25,218 nt of DNA, taken from the NCBI GenBank assembly GCA_949287785.1, contig CASEHR010000029.1:1-25218 (forward strand), in the 5' to 3' direction. This document shows, in pieces, positions 1-7,555 of the stretch (positions are counted from its first letter, which is position 1; every line of letters begins with the position of its first letter). The translations under genes were made by a program, and so were the position numbers. Under the pieces are notes generated by a model, which was not told the origin of the DNA, did not search any database, and saw only the letters and a program-made list of their open reading frames with translations. This DNA is from an uncultured Bacillota bacterium. GTDB lineage: Bacteria; Bacillota_I; Bacilli_A; Erysipelotrichales; Erysipelotrichaceae.

Positions 1-1302
1 CTTATTTCAGTAAAATGCCAGGATCATCTGGATAAAGAATATCCCTATGGTAAGCAAGCCAGATGCCCAAAGGGCATGTGGTATACACCGGTATCTTTTA
101 TCTGGCAGGACGTTTATCTAGAGATCGTGCCAGATGACTACATCAAGGATATCGATATTAAATCATCGATGGATAAAGTGACGATCAGACTGGATAAGAT
201 CAGAGAATATGAACTGATCATCGATCAGGACGATGTCTTTTTTGAAAGACGATTTAAAGGCGATGAGATAACGATCGATTTTAGTAAAGAGAACCTTAAA
301 ATGCACCTTTGGGATGTCGATGATCCATATCTTTACCGTTTTACACTAAAGACCGGCAATGATCTTATTGAGAGTTACTTTGCTTTAAGGGAATTCAGAA
401 TCGTAAAGATCGATGGTTATGAACGCTTTTTGCTGAATGGAAAACCGATCTTTCTATGCGGTTTATTGGATCAGGGCTATTACGGTGATGCTATTTATAC
501 TGCTTCTTATGATGATTATCGAAAAGATATCTTAAATGCCAAGGCTATGGGTTTCAATTGCCTGAGGAAGCATGTGAAGATAGAAGCTGATGCATTCTAT
601 GAAATGTGTGATCGGATGGGCATGCTGGTGATCCAGGATTTTGTCAACAGCGGATCATATAACTTTATCAGGGACACAGCTTTACCGAATGTCGGCTTCA
701 AAAGAAAAAAGGATGATGAACCATATCAAAAGCGTCAGCGCATCTTTTTAAATCATGCCCGAATGGTAAAGAAGCGGTTAAACAATCATCCTTGTATCAT
801 CGGTTATACGATATTTAATGAGGGGTGGGGACAGTTTAATGCCGATGAGGTATACAGTCTTTTAAAACGAGATGATCAGGATCATATCTATGATGCGACA
901 AGCGGCTGGTTTAAAAGATCAAAGAGTGATCTTGACAGCGAACATGTCTATTTTCGAAATAAGATCTTAAAGGCAGAAGGTAAGGCATTGCTTTTGAGTG
1001 AGTGTGGTGGCTATGTCTTTAGTGATGACAGAGGAAGCTATGGTTATGGCCGATCGAAAGACCTTGAGACCCATATGCGAAAGATCGAAGATCTTTATGA
1101 TAAGATGATCATTCCATCGATCAGTTACGGTCTTGACGGTTTTATCTTCACACAGCTTTATGATGTTGAAAATGAACGTAATGGTTTATACAAAGAAGAT
1201 CATCAGACGGCAAAGGTCAGTATTGAAAGAATAAAAGACCTCAATGAGCGCTGTTACGATACACATCAAAAAGCATTAAATGGTCATACCACAACTGAAT
1301 AA
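1..1302 (+). CDS. Glycoside hydrolase family 2 (beta-galactosidase/glucuronidase-like), 5' truncated by window
   Basis: The reading frame is open from base 1, so the start lies outside the window and only the C-terminal 433 codons are seen. The order of parts fits GH2: end of the sugar-binding domain with the GKQ...GMWYTPVSFIWQDVYLE hallmark (bases 49-123), an Ig-like domain, then the TIM barrel. The barrel carries RKH (about base 568), the acid/base Glu in FNEGWG (codon 820-822) and the nucleophile Glu in SECGG (codon 1000-1002; usually SEFGG, so Phe to Cys). Family members hydrolyse terminal beta-linked sugars; substrate specificity cannot be read from this fragment. No signal peptide can be judged. 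The protein ends soon after the barrel (NGHTTTE), so no extra C-terminal modules. No clear terminator follows. Family call is firm, substrate unknown. Confidence 0.9.
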   Translation, partial: LISVKCQDHLDKEYPYGKQARCPKGMWYTPVSFIWQDVYLEIVPDDYIKDIDIKSSMDKVTIRLDKIREYELIIDQDDVFFERRFKGDEITIDFSKENLKMHLWDVDDPYLYRFTLKTGNDLIESYFALREFRIVKIDGYERFLLNGKPIFLCGLLDQGYYGDAIYTASYDDYRKDILNAKAMGFNCLRKHVKIEADAFYEMCDRMGMLVIQDFVNSGSYNFIRDTALPNVGFKRKKDDEPYQKRQRIFLNHARMVKKRLNNHPCIIGYTIFNEGWGQFNADEVYSLLKRDDQDHIYDATSGWFKRSKSDLDSEHVYFRNKILKAEGKALLLSECGGYVFSDDRGSYGYGRSKDLETHMRKIEDLYDKMIIPSISYGLDGFIFTQLYDVENERNGLYKEDHQTAKVSIERIKDLNERCYDTHQKALNGHTTTE

Positions 1303-1363
1303 GGTATTCAAATTCACATGACCGATATGATCTTTAAGGAATAATATCAAAGGTCATTTCCTG

Positions 1364-1570
1364 CTACAGTTCTATTACGATCTTGTCGTTCGTTTTATGG
1401 TTGTCCATATCAGAAAGTGCATCGGAAATATCCGAAAAAGGAAAGACAGCACCAATAAGCGATCTTGTATGATGATCAATAAAGTGGTGGAACAATGGGG
1501 AATCGACAAAAACGAGAAACAGTAACATGAAATAGTTTTCGTATCGTATAAAAGACGATCTGTATCCGGC
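1364..1570 (-). pseudogene. Remnant of zinc-type alcohol dehydrogenase/quinone oxidoreductase (MDR) C-terminus
   Basis: On the minus strand an open frame runs from just after a TGA (1571-1573) to a TAG (1364-1366). Its end reads SLIGAVFPFSDISDALSDM and then ...NDKIVIEL*, which matches the usual C-terminal pattern of medium-chain dehydrogenases (vFpl.di.eAl..m.....gKiVi). Only about 68 codons are open; the Rossmann domain and zinc ligands are absent. An ATG at 1526-1528 could start a 54-residue peptide, but decay of a former gene is more likely. It lies between the GH2 gene and tRNA-His, on the opposite strand to both. The match is from memory of the family pattern and is not aligned. Confidence 0.5.
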
Positions 1571-1650
1571 TCAGAGGATGATTTCTGGATGAGTATGCTG
1601 ATCTTGTTTGGAATATAATTCTTACTGGTCTTGGTAATTTACGAAAGTCC

Positions 1651-1679
1651 TTTACTTAGAACGGATGATTGACTATAAT
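1651..1679 (+). promoter_or_regulatory. Promoter of tRNA-His
   Basis: TTTACT (1651-1656), 17-bp spacer, TATAAT (1674-1679). The predicted transcription start is near 1686, six bases before the mature tRNA 5' end, giving a very short 5' leader. Confidence 0.75.
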
Positions 1680-1691
1680 ATTTAAGCATAT

Positions 1692-1769
1692 GGCGGTTGT
1701 GGTGAAGCTGGTCAACACACCAGATTGTGGCTCTGGCATTCGCGGGTTCGAGTCCCGTCAATCGCCCCA
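1692..1769 (+). tRNA. tRNA-His (anticodon GTG)
   Basis: Full cloverleaf read by eye. The extra 5' G(-1) typical of tRNA-His is at 1692 and faces C73. The acceptor stem is GCGGTTG/CAATCGC, the anticodon stem CCAGA/TCTGG with loop TTGTGGC (anticodon GTG at 1727-1729), and the T arm has GGGTTCGAGTCCC. CCA is encoded (1767-1769). The sequence is very close to the B. subtilis tRNA-His I remember. It is a single-gene unit with its own promoter upstream and terminator just downstream. Confidence 0.97.
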
Positions 1770-1778
1770 TTTGTAAGT

Positions 1779-1808
1779 AAATTGTCGTTATCGACAATTT
1801 TTCTTTTT
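1779..1808 (+). terminator. Intrinsic terminator of tRNA-His
   Basis: Perfect 9-bp stem AAATTGTCG (1779-1787) and CGACAATTT (1792-1800) with loop TTAT, followed by TTCTTTTT. It begins ten bases after the tRNA CCA end. Confidence 0.85.
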
Positions 1809-1861
1809 GGTGAAAAGATGATGAAAATTAGCGACGATTCATGATGACGATAAGCAAATAA

Positions 1862-1890
1862 TTGAATGTTCGAGGGTTATGGGGTAAAAT
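1862..1890 (+). promoter_or_regulatory. Promoter of yloU-yloV
   Basis: TTGAAT (1862-1867), 17-bp spacer, TAAAAT (1885-1890). Predicted start is near 1897, leaving about 21 nt of leader that contains the Shine-Dalgarno AAAGGAG (1904-1910). Unlike five other genes in the window, this unit has a normal leader. Confidence 0.65.
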
Positions 1891-1917
1891 ATCTGTGCAT
1901 TTTAAAGGAGTGAGGAT

Positions 1918-2277
1918 ATGTCTATCAAAAGAAGTACCGGTCTTGGTAATATCAATATCACAGATGAAGCGGTAGCTAATCTAGCCGGTAGTGCCGTTAT
2001 TGAATGCTATGGTGTTGTTGCGATGACAAGCCGTAAACTGTTCAAAGACGGATTTTTAGAATTATTGAAAAAGGAGAATTACGCCAAAGGCGTTATCGTT
2101 CGTAATCTTCCGGATGGTATCGAAATCGATCTTTATGTTGTCATTTCATACGGTGTCAAAGTTACCGAGGTAGTGAGTGAGATCCAGAAGAGGGTAAAAT
2201 ACAGTCTTGAGAAAGCTTTGAATATCGACGTCAAAGCGGTCAATGTCTATGTACAAGGCATTCAGGTGGTCAAGTAA
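1918..2277 (+). CDS. yloU: Asp23/Gls24 family envelope stress response protein (YloU-like)
   Basis: 119 residues, the usual length for the small Asp23/Gls24 (DUF322) proteins. Recognisable stretches are GNINITDEAVANLAGSAV near the N-terminus, GVVAMTSRK in the middle and YGVKVTEVVSEIQKRVK in the second half. Family members are small cytoplasmic alpha/beta proteins, some membrane-associated and linked to envelope stress; the exact biochemical role is not settled. AAAGGAG lies 7 bases before the ATG. The stop overlaps the start of yloV by one base (TAATG), the same pairing seen in B. subtilis, so translation is probably coupled. Confidence 0.93.
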   Translation: MSIKRSTGLGNINITDEAVANLAGSAVIECYGVVAMTSRKLFKDGFLELLKKENYAKGVIVRNLPDGIEIDLYVVISYGVKVTEVVSEIQKRVKYSLEKALNIDVKAVNVYVQGIQVVK

Positions 2278-3899
2278 TGAAGACGATAGACGGTAAAATA
2301 TTTCTCGAGATGCTCAAAAGCGGCAGCAACAATCTCGCCAATCACAAAAAAGAAGTCGATGCTTTAAATGTCTTCCCGGTACCGGATGGTGATACGGGGA
2401 CCAATATGTCAATGACCTTTGAAAGTGGTGTTAAAGATGCGATCAAGGTCGGTGACAGCGACAATATCAGCGCGGTAGCCAAAGGTCTGTCAAAAGGTCT
2501 TTTGATGGGGGCAAGAGGCAATAGCGGTGTCATCACATCTCAGATCTTCCGTGGTTTCCATAAATCTATTGATGGAAAGGATAAGATCGATGTGCACGAT
2601 GTAGCCGAGGCTTTTGAAAATGGTGCCAGGGTAGCTTACAAGGCGATCATGAAGCCGGTCGAAGGTACGATTCTGACCGTTATCCGGGAAGCCAGTTGGT
2701 ATGCAAAGCACAACCTTGAAGAAGTCAAAGATGAATCGATCGAAGAATACTTCACAAAACTGATCGATTATGCCAACGAATCATTGCAGAGGACACCTGA
2801 TCTTCTGCCGGTCTTAAAGGAAGTCGGTGTTGTCGATAGCGGCGGAACTGGTCTTGTCATGATCCTTGATGGCATGAAAGAGGCACTGCACGGACGGCCG
2901 ATCGAAGCCAGAGAGGTATCAGCGGATATCGAAAATGCGGCGATGAGCGTTGAAAATGATGAATTCGGTTATTGTACAGAATACATCATCCGTCTGAACA
3001 AGGAATACCACAACTTCGATGAGAATCGTTTGAAGAATAAATTGGCAGCTATTGGCAATTCGTTAGTCGTTGTCAAGGATGAAGATCTTGTTAAAGTCCA
3101 TGTCCATACACTGAAGCCAGGCGATGCCCTGAATATCGCCCAGAGATATGGTGAGTTTATCAAGCTCAAGATCGAAAACATGCAAGAACAGCACACTAAC
3201 CTTGGTGAAAATGCTCCCGATAAAAAGCGTGAACATAAAAAATACGGTGTCATCACTGTCGCTGCCGGTGAGGGTGTGACCAAGGTGTTCAAGGATCTCA
3301 GGGCTGATGTGGTCATCAGCGGTGGTCAGACGATGAATCCTTCGACTGAGAGTTTCCTGGAAGAGATCGATAAGATGGATTGCGATCATATCTTCATCTT
3401 TCCAAACAACTCCAATATCATTTTAGCGGCCAATCAGGCAGCTTCAATGAGAGATGAACTTGATATCCGTGTCGTTCCAAGTAAATCGATCCAGGAGGGA
3501 TTGGCTGCGCTGAGCTTATTCAATCCCGAAGGCAATGTCGATGACAATTATAAAGAGATGGAAGAAGAGATCGGTAATATCAGATCGGGTTCGATCACAT
3601 ATGCGATCAAAGACACGTCTTTGAATGGTGTTGAAGTCAAGGAAGGCGATTATATTGCCATGTTCAACAAAGAGATAGTTTCGAGCCAAGAAGATAAACT
3701 TCAGGTCGTCTATGATCTTATCGACAAGATGGCTGAAGATGAAGATGCCGAGATCATCACGGTCATCACAGGCGAAGGGACAAGTGCTAAGGAAGCTAAA
3801 GAAGTCGAAGACTATATCAATACGCATTACGATCATCTCGATGTCGACATGATCAAAGGCGATCAACCGGTATACAGTTATTTGATCGGTATTGAATAG
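2277..3899 (+). CDS. yloV: DAK2/DegV-type fatty acid kinase-like protein (YloV/FakA)
   Basis: 540 residues, normal for the FakA/YloV family. The N-terminal DhaL (DAK2) nucleotide domain, about residues 1-200, has the Mg/ATP motif NVFPVPDGDTGTNM with D37 and D39, and GARGNSGVITSQ. A middle domain carries the conserved HVHT (H275, H277). The C-terminal third is DegV-like (GGQTMNPSTE, HIFIFPNNSNI). In staphylococci FakA phosphorylates fatty acids presented by FakB for phospholipid synthesis; the same role here is inferred. Both metal-binding Asp residues and the HxH are intact. It is co-transcribed with yloU and followed by a hairpin terminator. No FakB (DegV) partner is in the window. Confidence 0.92.
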   Translation: MKTIDGKIFLEMLKSGSNNLANHKKEVDALNVFPVPDGDTGTNMSMTFESGVKDAIKVGDSDNISAVAKGLSKGLLMGARGNSGVITSQIFRGFHKSIDGKDKIDVHDVAEAFENGARVAYKAIMKPVEGTILTVIREASWYAKHNLEEVKDESIEEYFTKLIDYANESLQRTPDLLPVLKEVGVVDSGGTGLVMILDGMKEALHGRPIEAREVSADIENAAMSVENDEFGYCTEYIIRLNKEYHNFDENRLKNKLAAIGNSLVVVKDEDLVKVHVHTLKPGDALNIAQRYGEFIKLKIENMQEQHTNLGENAPDKKREHKKYGVITVAAGEGVTKVFKDLRADVVISGGQTMNPSTESFLEEIDKMDCDHIFIFPNNSNIILAANQAASMRDELDIRVVPSKSIQEGLAALSLFNPEGNVDDNYKEMEEEIGNIRSGSITYAIKDTSLNGVEVKEGDYIAMFNKEIVSSQEDKLQVVYDLIDKMAEDEDAEIITVITGEGTSAKEAKEVEDYINTHYDHLDVDMIKGDQPVYSYLIGIE

Positions 3900-3941
3900 T
3901 AAAAAAGACATTATTCCGGTATACGATAAGCAGATATTTTA

Positions 3942-3986
3942 AGAGGGCGGAGTAACTTGATATTTCGGGTCACACCGCTTTTCTTA
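3942..3986 (+). terminator. Probable terminator of yloU-yloV
   Basis: Imperfect long hairpin: AGAGG and GCGG (3942-3950) pair with CCGC and TTTCT (3975-3984) across one bulged T. The inner part closes with GT/AC and ACTTG/CGGGT around the loop ATATTT. The 3' arm is T-rich (TTTTCTT). It begins 43 bases after the yloV stop. Mismatches and G-T pairs lower confidence. Confidence 0.5.
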
Positions 3987-4129
3987 TCTCTGCGTCAAAG
4001 ATAATACCGCTCGTCGTCTAAGCCTCGTCAATGGCTTTCAACCGGTCAAAGAAAGCATAGATAATTAATAATAACCCCAAGGTAAGAGCTATATAACAAA
4101 TCGATACTTCTTTACAGATCTGGATTTTT

Positions 4130-4135
4130 TATAAT
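4130..4135 (+). promoter_or_regulatory. -10 element upstream of the CMD-like gene
   Basis: TATAAT directly after a T-run. No convincing -35 at 16-18 bp (best TTCTTT at 4108-4113). Predicted start is near 4142, just ahead of AGGAAAGGA (4142-4150) and of the ATG at 4164. Confidence 0.5.
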
Positions 4136-4194
4136 GGGATCAGGAAAGGAATGGGTGTCATATATGGATAAAGTTAACGGCAGGAAGAGATGCG

Positions 4195-4485
4195 ATGAAG
4201 GGATTTGCGGATAAATTCGCCGAATTGAACGATGATGTATTGTTTGGTGAGGTGTGGTCCAGAGAAGATGAACTATCACCCCGAGACCGTAGTTTGATCA
4301 CTGTTTCCGCTTTGATGGCCGCCGGTATCTTGGATACTTCGCTTTTTCATCATATCGAAAGAGCTAAAGCAAACGGCGTCAATGCAAAAGAGATGAGTGA
4401 AGCATTGACTCAGCTTGCTTTTTATGCGGGCTGGCCTAAAGCTTGGGCAGCTTTAAGGATGGCGAAGGAGATATACGGTAAATGA
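4195..4485 (+). CDS. Carboxymuconolactone decarboxylase family protein, probably 5' frameshifted
   Basis: 96 residues from this ATG. The pattern FAELNDDVLFGEVWSRE, LSPRDRSLITVSALMAAG and LAFYAGWPKAWAALRMAKE is the CMD-like (AhpD superfamily, PF02627-type) all-helical fold. There is no Cys, so it lacks the AhpD peroxidatic CxxC; the reaction is unknown. The conserved family N-terminus TAGRDA is encoded in the same frame just upstream (4174-4194), but that frame has no start codon before its TAA at 4132. An ATG at 4164 in the neighbouring frame would give M-D-K and join that frame if one A of the AAA run at 4170-4172 were absent. AGGAAG (4182-4187) could serve the internal ATG at 4195. So this is either a shortened functional protein or a recently broken gene. 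Confidence 0.75.
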   Translation: MKGFADKFAELNDDVLFGEVWSREDELSPRDRSLITVSALMAAGILDTSLFHHIERAKANGVNAKEMSEALTQLAFYAGWPKAWAALRMAKEIYGK

Positions 4486-4502
4486 TATCTGATCTCCGTT
4501 TG

Positions 4503-4526
4503 TATGTCATGGATATCGATGACATA
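4503..4526. repeat. Perfect 8-bp inverted repeat
   Basis: TATGTCAT (4503-4510), 8-base spacer GGATATCG, ATGACATA (4519-4526). It lies 17 bases after the CMD-like stop. No T-run follows, so it is a poor terminator; it could be an operator or an mRNA 3'-end stabilising stem. Confidence 0.5.
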
Positions 4527-4645
4527 AAAGACGGGGATTTACTAAACCGGCAACACGTGTCGTTAGAATTAGCGGGATCTATGCGTTCTGATTGACGGAC
4601 TGCTATATAGCTGAAAGTGGTGCTGCCTAAGATGAAGAATGAAGT

Positions 4646-4692
4646 AAAAGGAGGGTCGTTTGATCAATCGTGTCTGATGCCTCCTTTTATAT
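4646..4692 (+). terminator. Terminator-like hairpin between CMD-like gene and recG
   Basis: AAAAGGAGG (4646-4654) and CCTCCTTTT (4680-4688) form a perfect 9-bp stem around a 25-nt loop, ending in TTTTATATT. The A/T flanks make it usable in both directions. The loop is long for an intrinsic terminator. Confidence 0.45.
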
Positions 4693-4816
4693 TGAACATA
4701 TCGGAGAAATCATCTGTCTATGTGCCGTTAAAGATCACTAGACTGATGTTGGTTAAAGATCTTGTCTGCGCATGGTATGGATCTATTTTTGTTATCGGTG
4801 ATTTTGAAATGATCTT

Positions 4817-4845
4817 TTGGTATAGGGACCAAATGAGTGTATAAT
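4817..4845 (+). promoter_or_regulatory. recG promoter, predicted leaderless
   Basis: TTGGTA (4817-4822), 17-bp spacer, TATAAT (4840-4845). Only six bases (ACACCT) separate the -10 from GTG at 4852, so the transcript should begin at or within a base of the start codon. Confidence 0.6.
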
Positions 4846-4851
4846 ACACCT

Positions 4852-6849
4852 GTGACGTCTTTAGATACATTAAAACTGACTGATAAGCGCAGAGAGATCG
4901 TTGAAATAATGGGTTTTAATAGTGTCGAAGAGATCTTGGAACACTACCCATCGCGCTATGAGATCAATTATCTGAACAAAAAAGAAGAATTCATCAAAGG
5001 GGCCAGAGTCACTTTTAAAGGGAAGGTGCTTGGTCCATGTAAGTACATCAATGCAGGATACAAGAAAAGCGTCGTTCGGTTCAAATGTATCGATCAATAT
5101 GGTGATGAGCTTAATTGCACAGTCTTCAATCGGCCATGGGCTTATCAGCAGATCAAAGACGGACATGACATCATCGTTATCGGGATCGTCGATGGTACAA
5201 ATCGCATCAATGTGGTCAATTACTATGTCGATAAAGATCTCAGGGATGTTTTGGGGATCAAACCGATCTATCCGGTCAAAGCTGATGTGACCCAAACGAT
5301 GATCAGATCGCTTATCAAAAGCGTCAGGATCAAGTTACACGGACAGATCGTTGATGAACTTCCGCCTTCACTTATCAAAGAACATCGTCTTATAAGCCGT
5401 GAAGAAGCGCTGAACTATATCCATGAACCCAAGACGATCGATGAGTATAAGCTGGCTCTGAGCCGTTTGAAATATGAAGAATTCTTAAACTTTTACCTGG
5501 CTTTATACATGCGTCAAGTACCGATATCATCCAAAAAAGCCAAGGTCTTCGCTCTTGATAAGATCAATGAGCTTATCAAGAGATTGCCTTTTGATCTTAC
5601 TAAAGACCAGTTGGCAGTCATCAAAGAGATCCTGATCGATCTTAAAAGCGATAAGCTGATGATGCGTCTTGTTCAGGGTGATGTAGGAAGCGGCAAGACG
5701 GTCGTAGCGGTCATCGCTTTATATGCCAATTATTTAGCCGGATATCAAGGAGCGATGATGGCGCCTACAGAGATCCTGGCAAAGCAGCACTACGCCGCGA
5801 TCAAGGATCTCCTGGCGCCGCTTGGGATCAGAGTCGATCTTTTATCGAGTTCAAGCAAGAACCGGAAATTCCTGATCGAAAGATTGCAAAGCGGTGATAT
5901 CGATATTATCATCGGAACCCATGCCCTGTTCTCTGATGATGTCAAGATGGATAAACTGGGACTTGTGATCACCGATGAGCAGCACCGCTTCGGTGTCAAC
6001 CAAAGAAAACGCCTTTTAGCCAAAGGCGAAGATGTCGACTTTCTTCTGATGTCAGCAACACCGATCCCCCGTACTTTGGCAGCTGCCATATATGGTGATA
6101 TGGCAATATCGTCGATCTATACGATGCCAAGCGGCAGGAAGGGTTGTGATACCATCGTCATCTATCAGAATAAGATCGACCTCATTGAAGATGAGATCAA
6201 GAAGATCTTGCGGGAAGGAAGACAGGTATATATCATCGCCAGTGCCATCGACAAAAGCGAAGTTGATGGAATGGTCGATGCGATATCGCTTTATGAAAAG
6301 CTCAAACGGGTATTTGCGCCTTTCGAGACCGGTCTGCTGCACGGGCGGCTTACCAATATCCAAAAAGATCAGATCATGAATGACTTTGCCGAAAACAAGA
6401 TCAAAGTCCTGGTGACCACCACTGTAGTAGAAGTCGGGGTCAATGTGCCTAATGCCACCTGCATGGTTGTCTATAATGCTGAGCGTTTCGGTCTCAGTCA
6501 GTTGCATCAGTTAAGAGGCAGGATCCAAAGGTCACATTACAAAGGCCGTTTCTTCCTTCTTTGTGATGATCCCGGTGATGATGTCAAAGCACGGCTTGAT
6601 GTTTTAGCCAATACCAATGACGGTTTCAAGATCGCTGAAGAAGATCTTAAATTGCGCGGACCCGGTGATCTGCTCGGAACAAGACAGAGCGGGCTTCCGA
6701 GCTTTGTCTTGGGAGATCTCATGAGTGACCGCATCTTTATCGATGCCGCTCAGAAAGACGCCCGGACGATCTTAGCCGATCCAAGGAGAGCGGAGTATCA
6801 AAGAATTGTTTTAAAAGCCCAAAAAAATATCAGTGATAGTTTAGGATAG
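4852..6849 (+). CDS. recG: ATP-dependent DNA helicase RecG
   Basis: 665 residues from GTG 4852; a GTG at 4837 would add five codons but overlaps the -10. RecG remodels stalled replication forks and Holliday junctions. An N-terminal wedge/OB domain (about 1-240) is followed by two helicase lobes: Walker A GDVGSGKT (K282), DEQHRFGV (D375), SATPIPRTLAAA, and the RecG C-terminal signature DGFKIAEEDLKLRGPGDLLGTRQSG. Motif VI reads QLRGRIQRS instead of the usual QLRGRVGRG: the Gly between the two arginines is Gln559, while R556 and R560 remain. There is no good Shine-Dalgarno for 4852. The rnc gene follows closely. Function call is firm; the start is inferred from the promoter and the Bacillota N-terminal pattern. 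Confidence 0.93.
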   Translation: MTSLDTLKLTDKRREIVEIMGFNSVEEILEHYPSRYEINYLNKKEEFIKGARVTFKGKVLGPCKYINAGYKKSVVRFKCIDQYGDELNCTVFNRPWAYQQIKDGHDIIVIGIVDGTNRINVVNYYVDKDLRDVLGIKPIYPVKADVTQTMIRSLIKSVRIKLHGQIVDELPPSLIKEHRLISREEALNYIHEPKTIDEYKLALSRLKYEEFLNFYLALYMRQVPISSKKAKVFALDKINELIKRLPFDLTKDQLAVIKEILIDLKSDKLMMRLVQGDVGSGKTVVAVIALYANYLAGYQGAMMAPTEILAKQHYAAIKDLLAPLGIRVDLLSSSSKNRKFLIERLQSGDIDIIIGTHALFSDDVKMDKLGLVITDEQHRFGVNQRKRLLAKGEDVDFLLMSATPIPRTLAAAIYGDMAISSIYTMPSGRKGCDTIVIYQNKIDLIEDEIKKILREGRQVYIIASAIDKSEVDGMVDAISLYEKLKRVFAPFETGLLHGRLTNIQKDQIMNDFAENKIKVLVTTTVVEVGVNVPNATCMVVYNAERFGLSQLHQLRGRIQRSHYKGRFFLLCDDPGDDVKARLDVLANTNDGFKIAEEDLKLRGPGDLLGTRQSGLPSFVLGDLMSDRIFIDAAQKDARTILADPRRAEYQRIVLKAQKNISDSLG

Positions 6850-6864
6850 GGGGATAAAAAAGTG

Positions 6865-6870
6865 TATAAT
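6865..6870 (+). promoter_or_regulatory. -10 element of rnc, predicted leaderless
   Basis: TATAAT followed by six bases (CAAGGC) and then ATG at 6877. The nine-base string GTGTATAAT is identical to that before recG. No good -35 is seen (TTAGGA at 6841-6846 with an 18-bp spacer is weak), so recG read-through may also supply message. Confidence 0.5.
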
Positions 6871-6876
6871 CAAGGC

Positions 6877-7554
6877 ATGAGTATTTTTGATTTCTTGGAC
6901 GAACATGATATAGCATATAAAGACAAAAGCCTGATCGAACAGGCTTTCACCCATTCATCATATGTCAACGAACACCGTTCGGGTCTTAAGGATAATGAAC
7001 GTCTGGAATTCATGGGGGATGCCGTCTTGCAGATCTGGGTATCAAATAAACTTTATGCCATCAAACCACCGCTGAAAGAGGGTAAGATGACGGTAAAAAG
7101 GGCAAACCTCGTCTGCGAAAAAGCTCTTGCGGCATATGTCCGTGAGCATGACCTTAACCGATTCTTAAAGCTCGGTCAGGGAGAAGAGAAGACGGGCGGC
7201 CGCAATCGGGACAGTATCATCGCCGACATGTTTGAAGCACTTACCGGTGCCATCTATATCGATACCGGTTTTGATAATGTGTCGCGTTTTCTGGAGCTGA
7301 CGATCGCTCCGCACATCAACAAAGGTCTGGATGATGAATTGGATTATAAGACGAAACTGCAGGAGTATGTCCAGGCCGACAGCCGTAAAGCTATCGTCTA
7401 TGAAACAGAGAGTTCTTCCGGTCCCAGCAACGATCCGGTCTTTACCGTCGTTGTGAAAGTTGACGGTCTCGTTTTCGGCAGAGGCAGTGGCCCCAGTAAA
7501 AAAGAAGCACAGAAAGAAGCGGCTAAAAATGCTTTAGCGAAGATGGCTAAGTGA
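6877..7554 (+). CDS. rnc: Ribonuclease III
   Basis: 225 residues from ATG 6877. It cleaves double-stranded RNA in rRNA and mRNA processing. The nuclease domain has QAFTHSSYVNEH, the RNase III signature ERLEFMGDAVLQ, and DMFEALTGAIYID with the second acidic set. The C-terminal dsRBD runs from KTKLQEYVQ to KKEAQKEAAKNALAKM. All catalytic acidic residues appear intact. An in-frame GTG at 6862 with AGGGGG about nine bases upstream could start a five-residue longer form on recG read-through mRNA; ATG 6877 fits the usual N-terminus (MSIFDFLDEH) and the leaderless -10. It ends one base before the polC ATG. Confidence 0.95.
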   Translation: MSIFDFLDEHDIAYKDKSLIEQAFTHSSYVNEHRSGLKDNERLEFMGDAVLQIWVSNKLYAIKPPLKEGKMTVKRANLVCEKALAAYVREHDLNRFLKLGQGEEKTGGRNRDSIIADMFEALTGAIYIDTGFDNVSRFLELTIAPHINKGLDDELDYKTKLQEYVQADSRKAIVYETESSSGPSNDPVFTVVVKVDGLVFGRGSGPSKKEAQKEAAKNALAKMAK

Positions 7555-7555
7555 T

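Larger units (their letters stand above)
4486..4851 (+). other. 366-bp gene-free region before recG
   Basis: No convincing gene. It holds a perfect 8-bp inverted repeat (4503-4526), a 9-bp terminator-like stem (4646-4688) and the recG promoter (4817-4845). A GTG-started frame at 4617-4844 has no recognisable protein character, crosses the hairpin and overlaps the promoter. Confidence 0.6.

Noticed and set aside
4018..4128. Minus-strand open stretch with a hydrophobic run (IALTLGLLLIIYAFF) in the yloV-CMD intergenic region
   Set aside because: Only 36 codons, no start codon, no family resemblance; may be chance or an old membrane-protein fragment.
4590..4692. Possible degenerate T-box-like leader before recG (GAAAGTGGTGCTGCC followed by a terminator-like stem)
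   Set aside because: The antiterminator core GGTGGNACCGCG is not matched, no Stem I specifier structure is visible, recG is not a usual T-box target, and a recG promoter lies downstream of it.
4617..4844. 75-codon GTG-started open frame upstream of recG
   Set aside because: No recognisable protein pattern, no Shine-Dalgarno, it crosses a 9-bp terminator-like stem and overlaps the recG -10 element.
4837..4851. GTG 4837 as the recG start
   Set aside because: It would place the -10 TATAAT inside codons 2-3, and the extra residues MYNTP do not extend a recognisable RecG N-terminus; GTG 4852 fits the promoter better, though 4837 stays possible on read-through mRNA.
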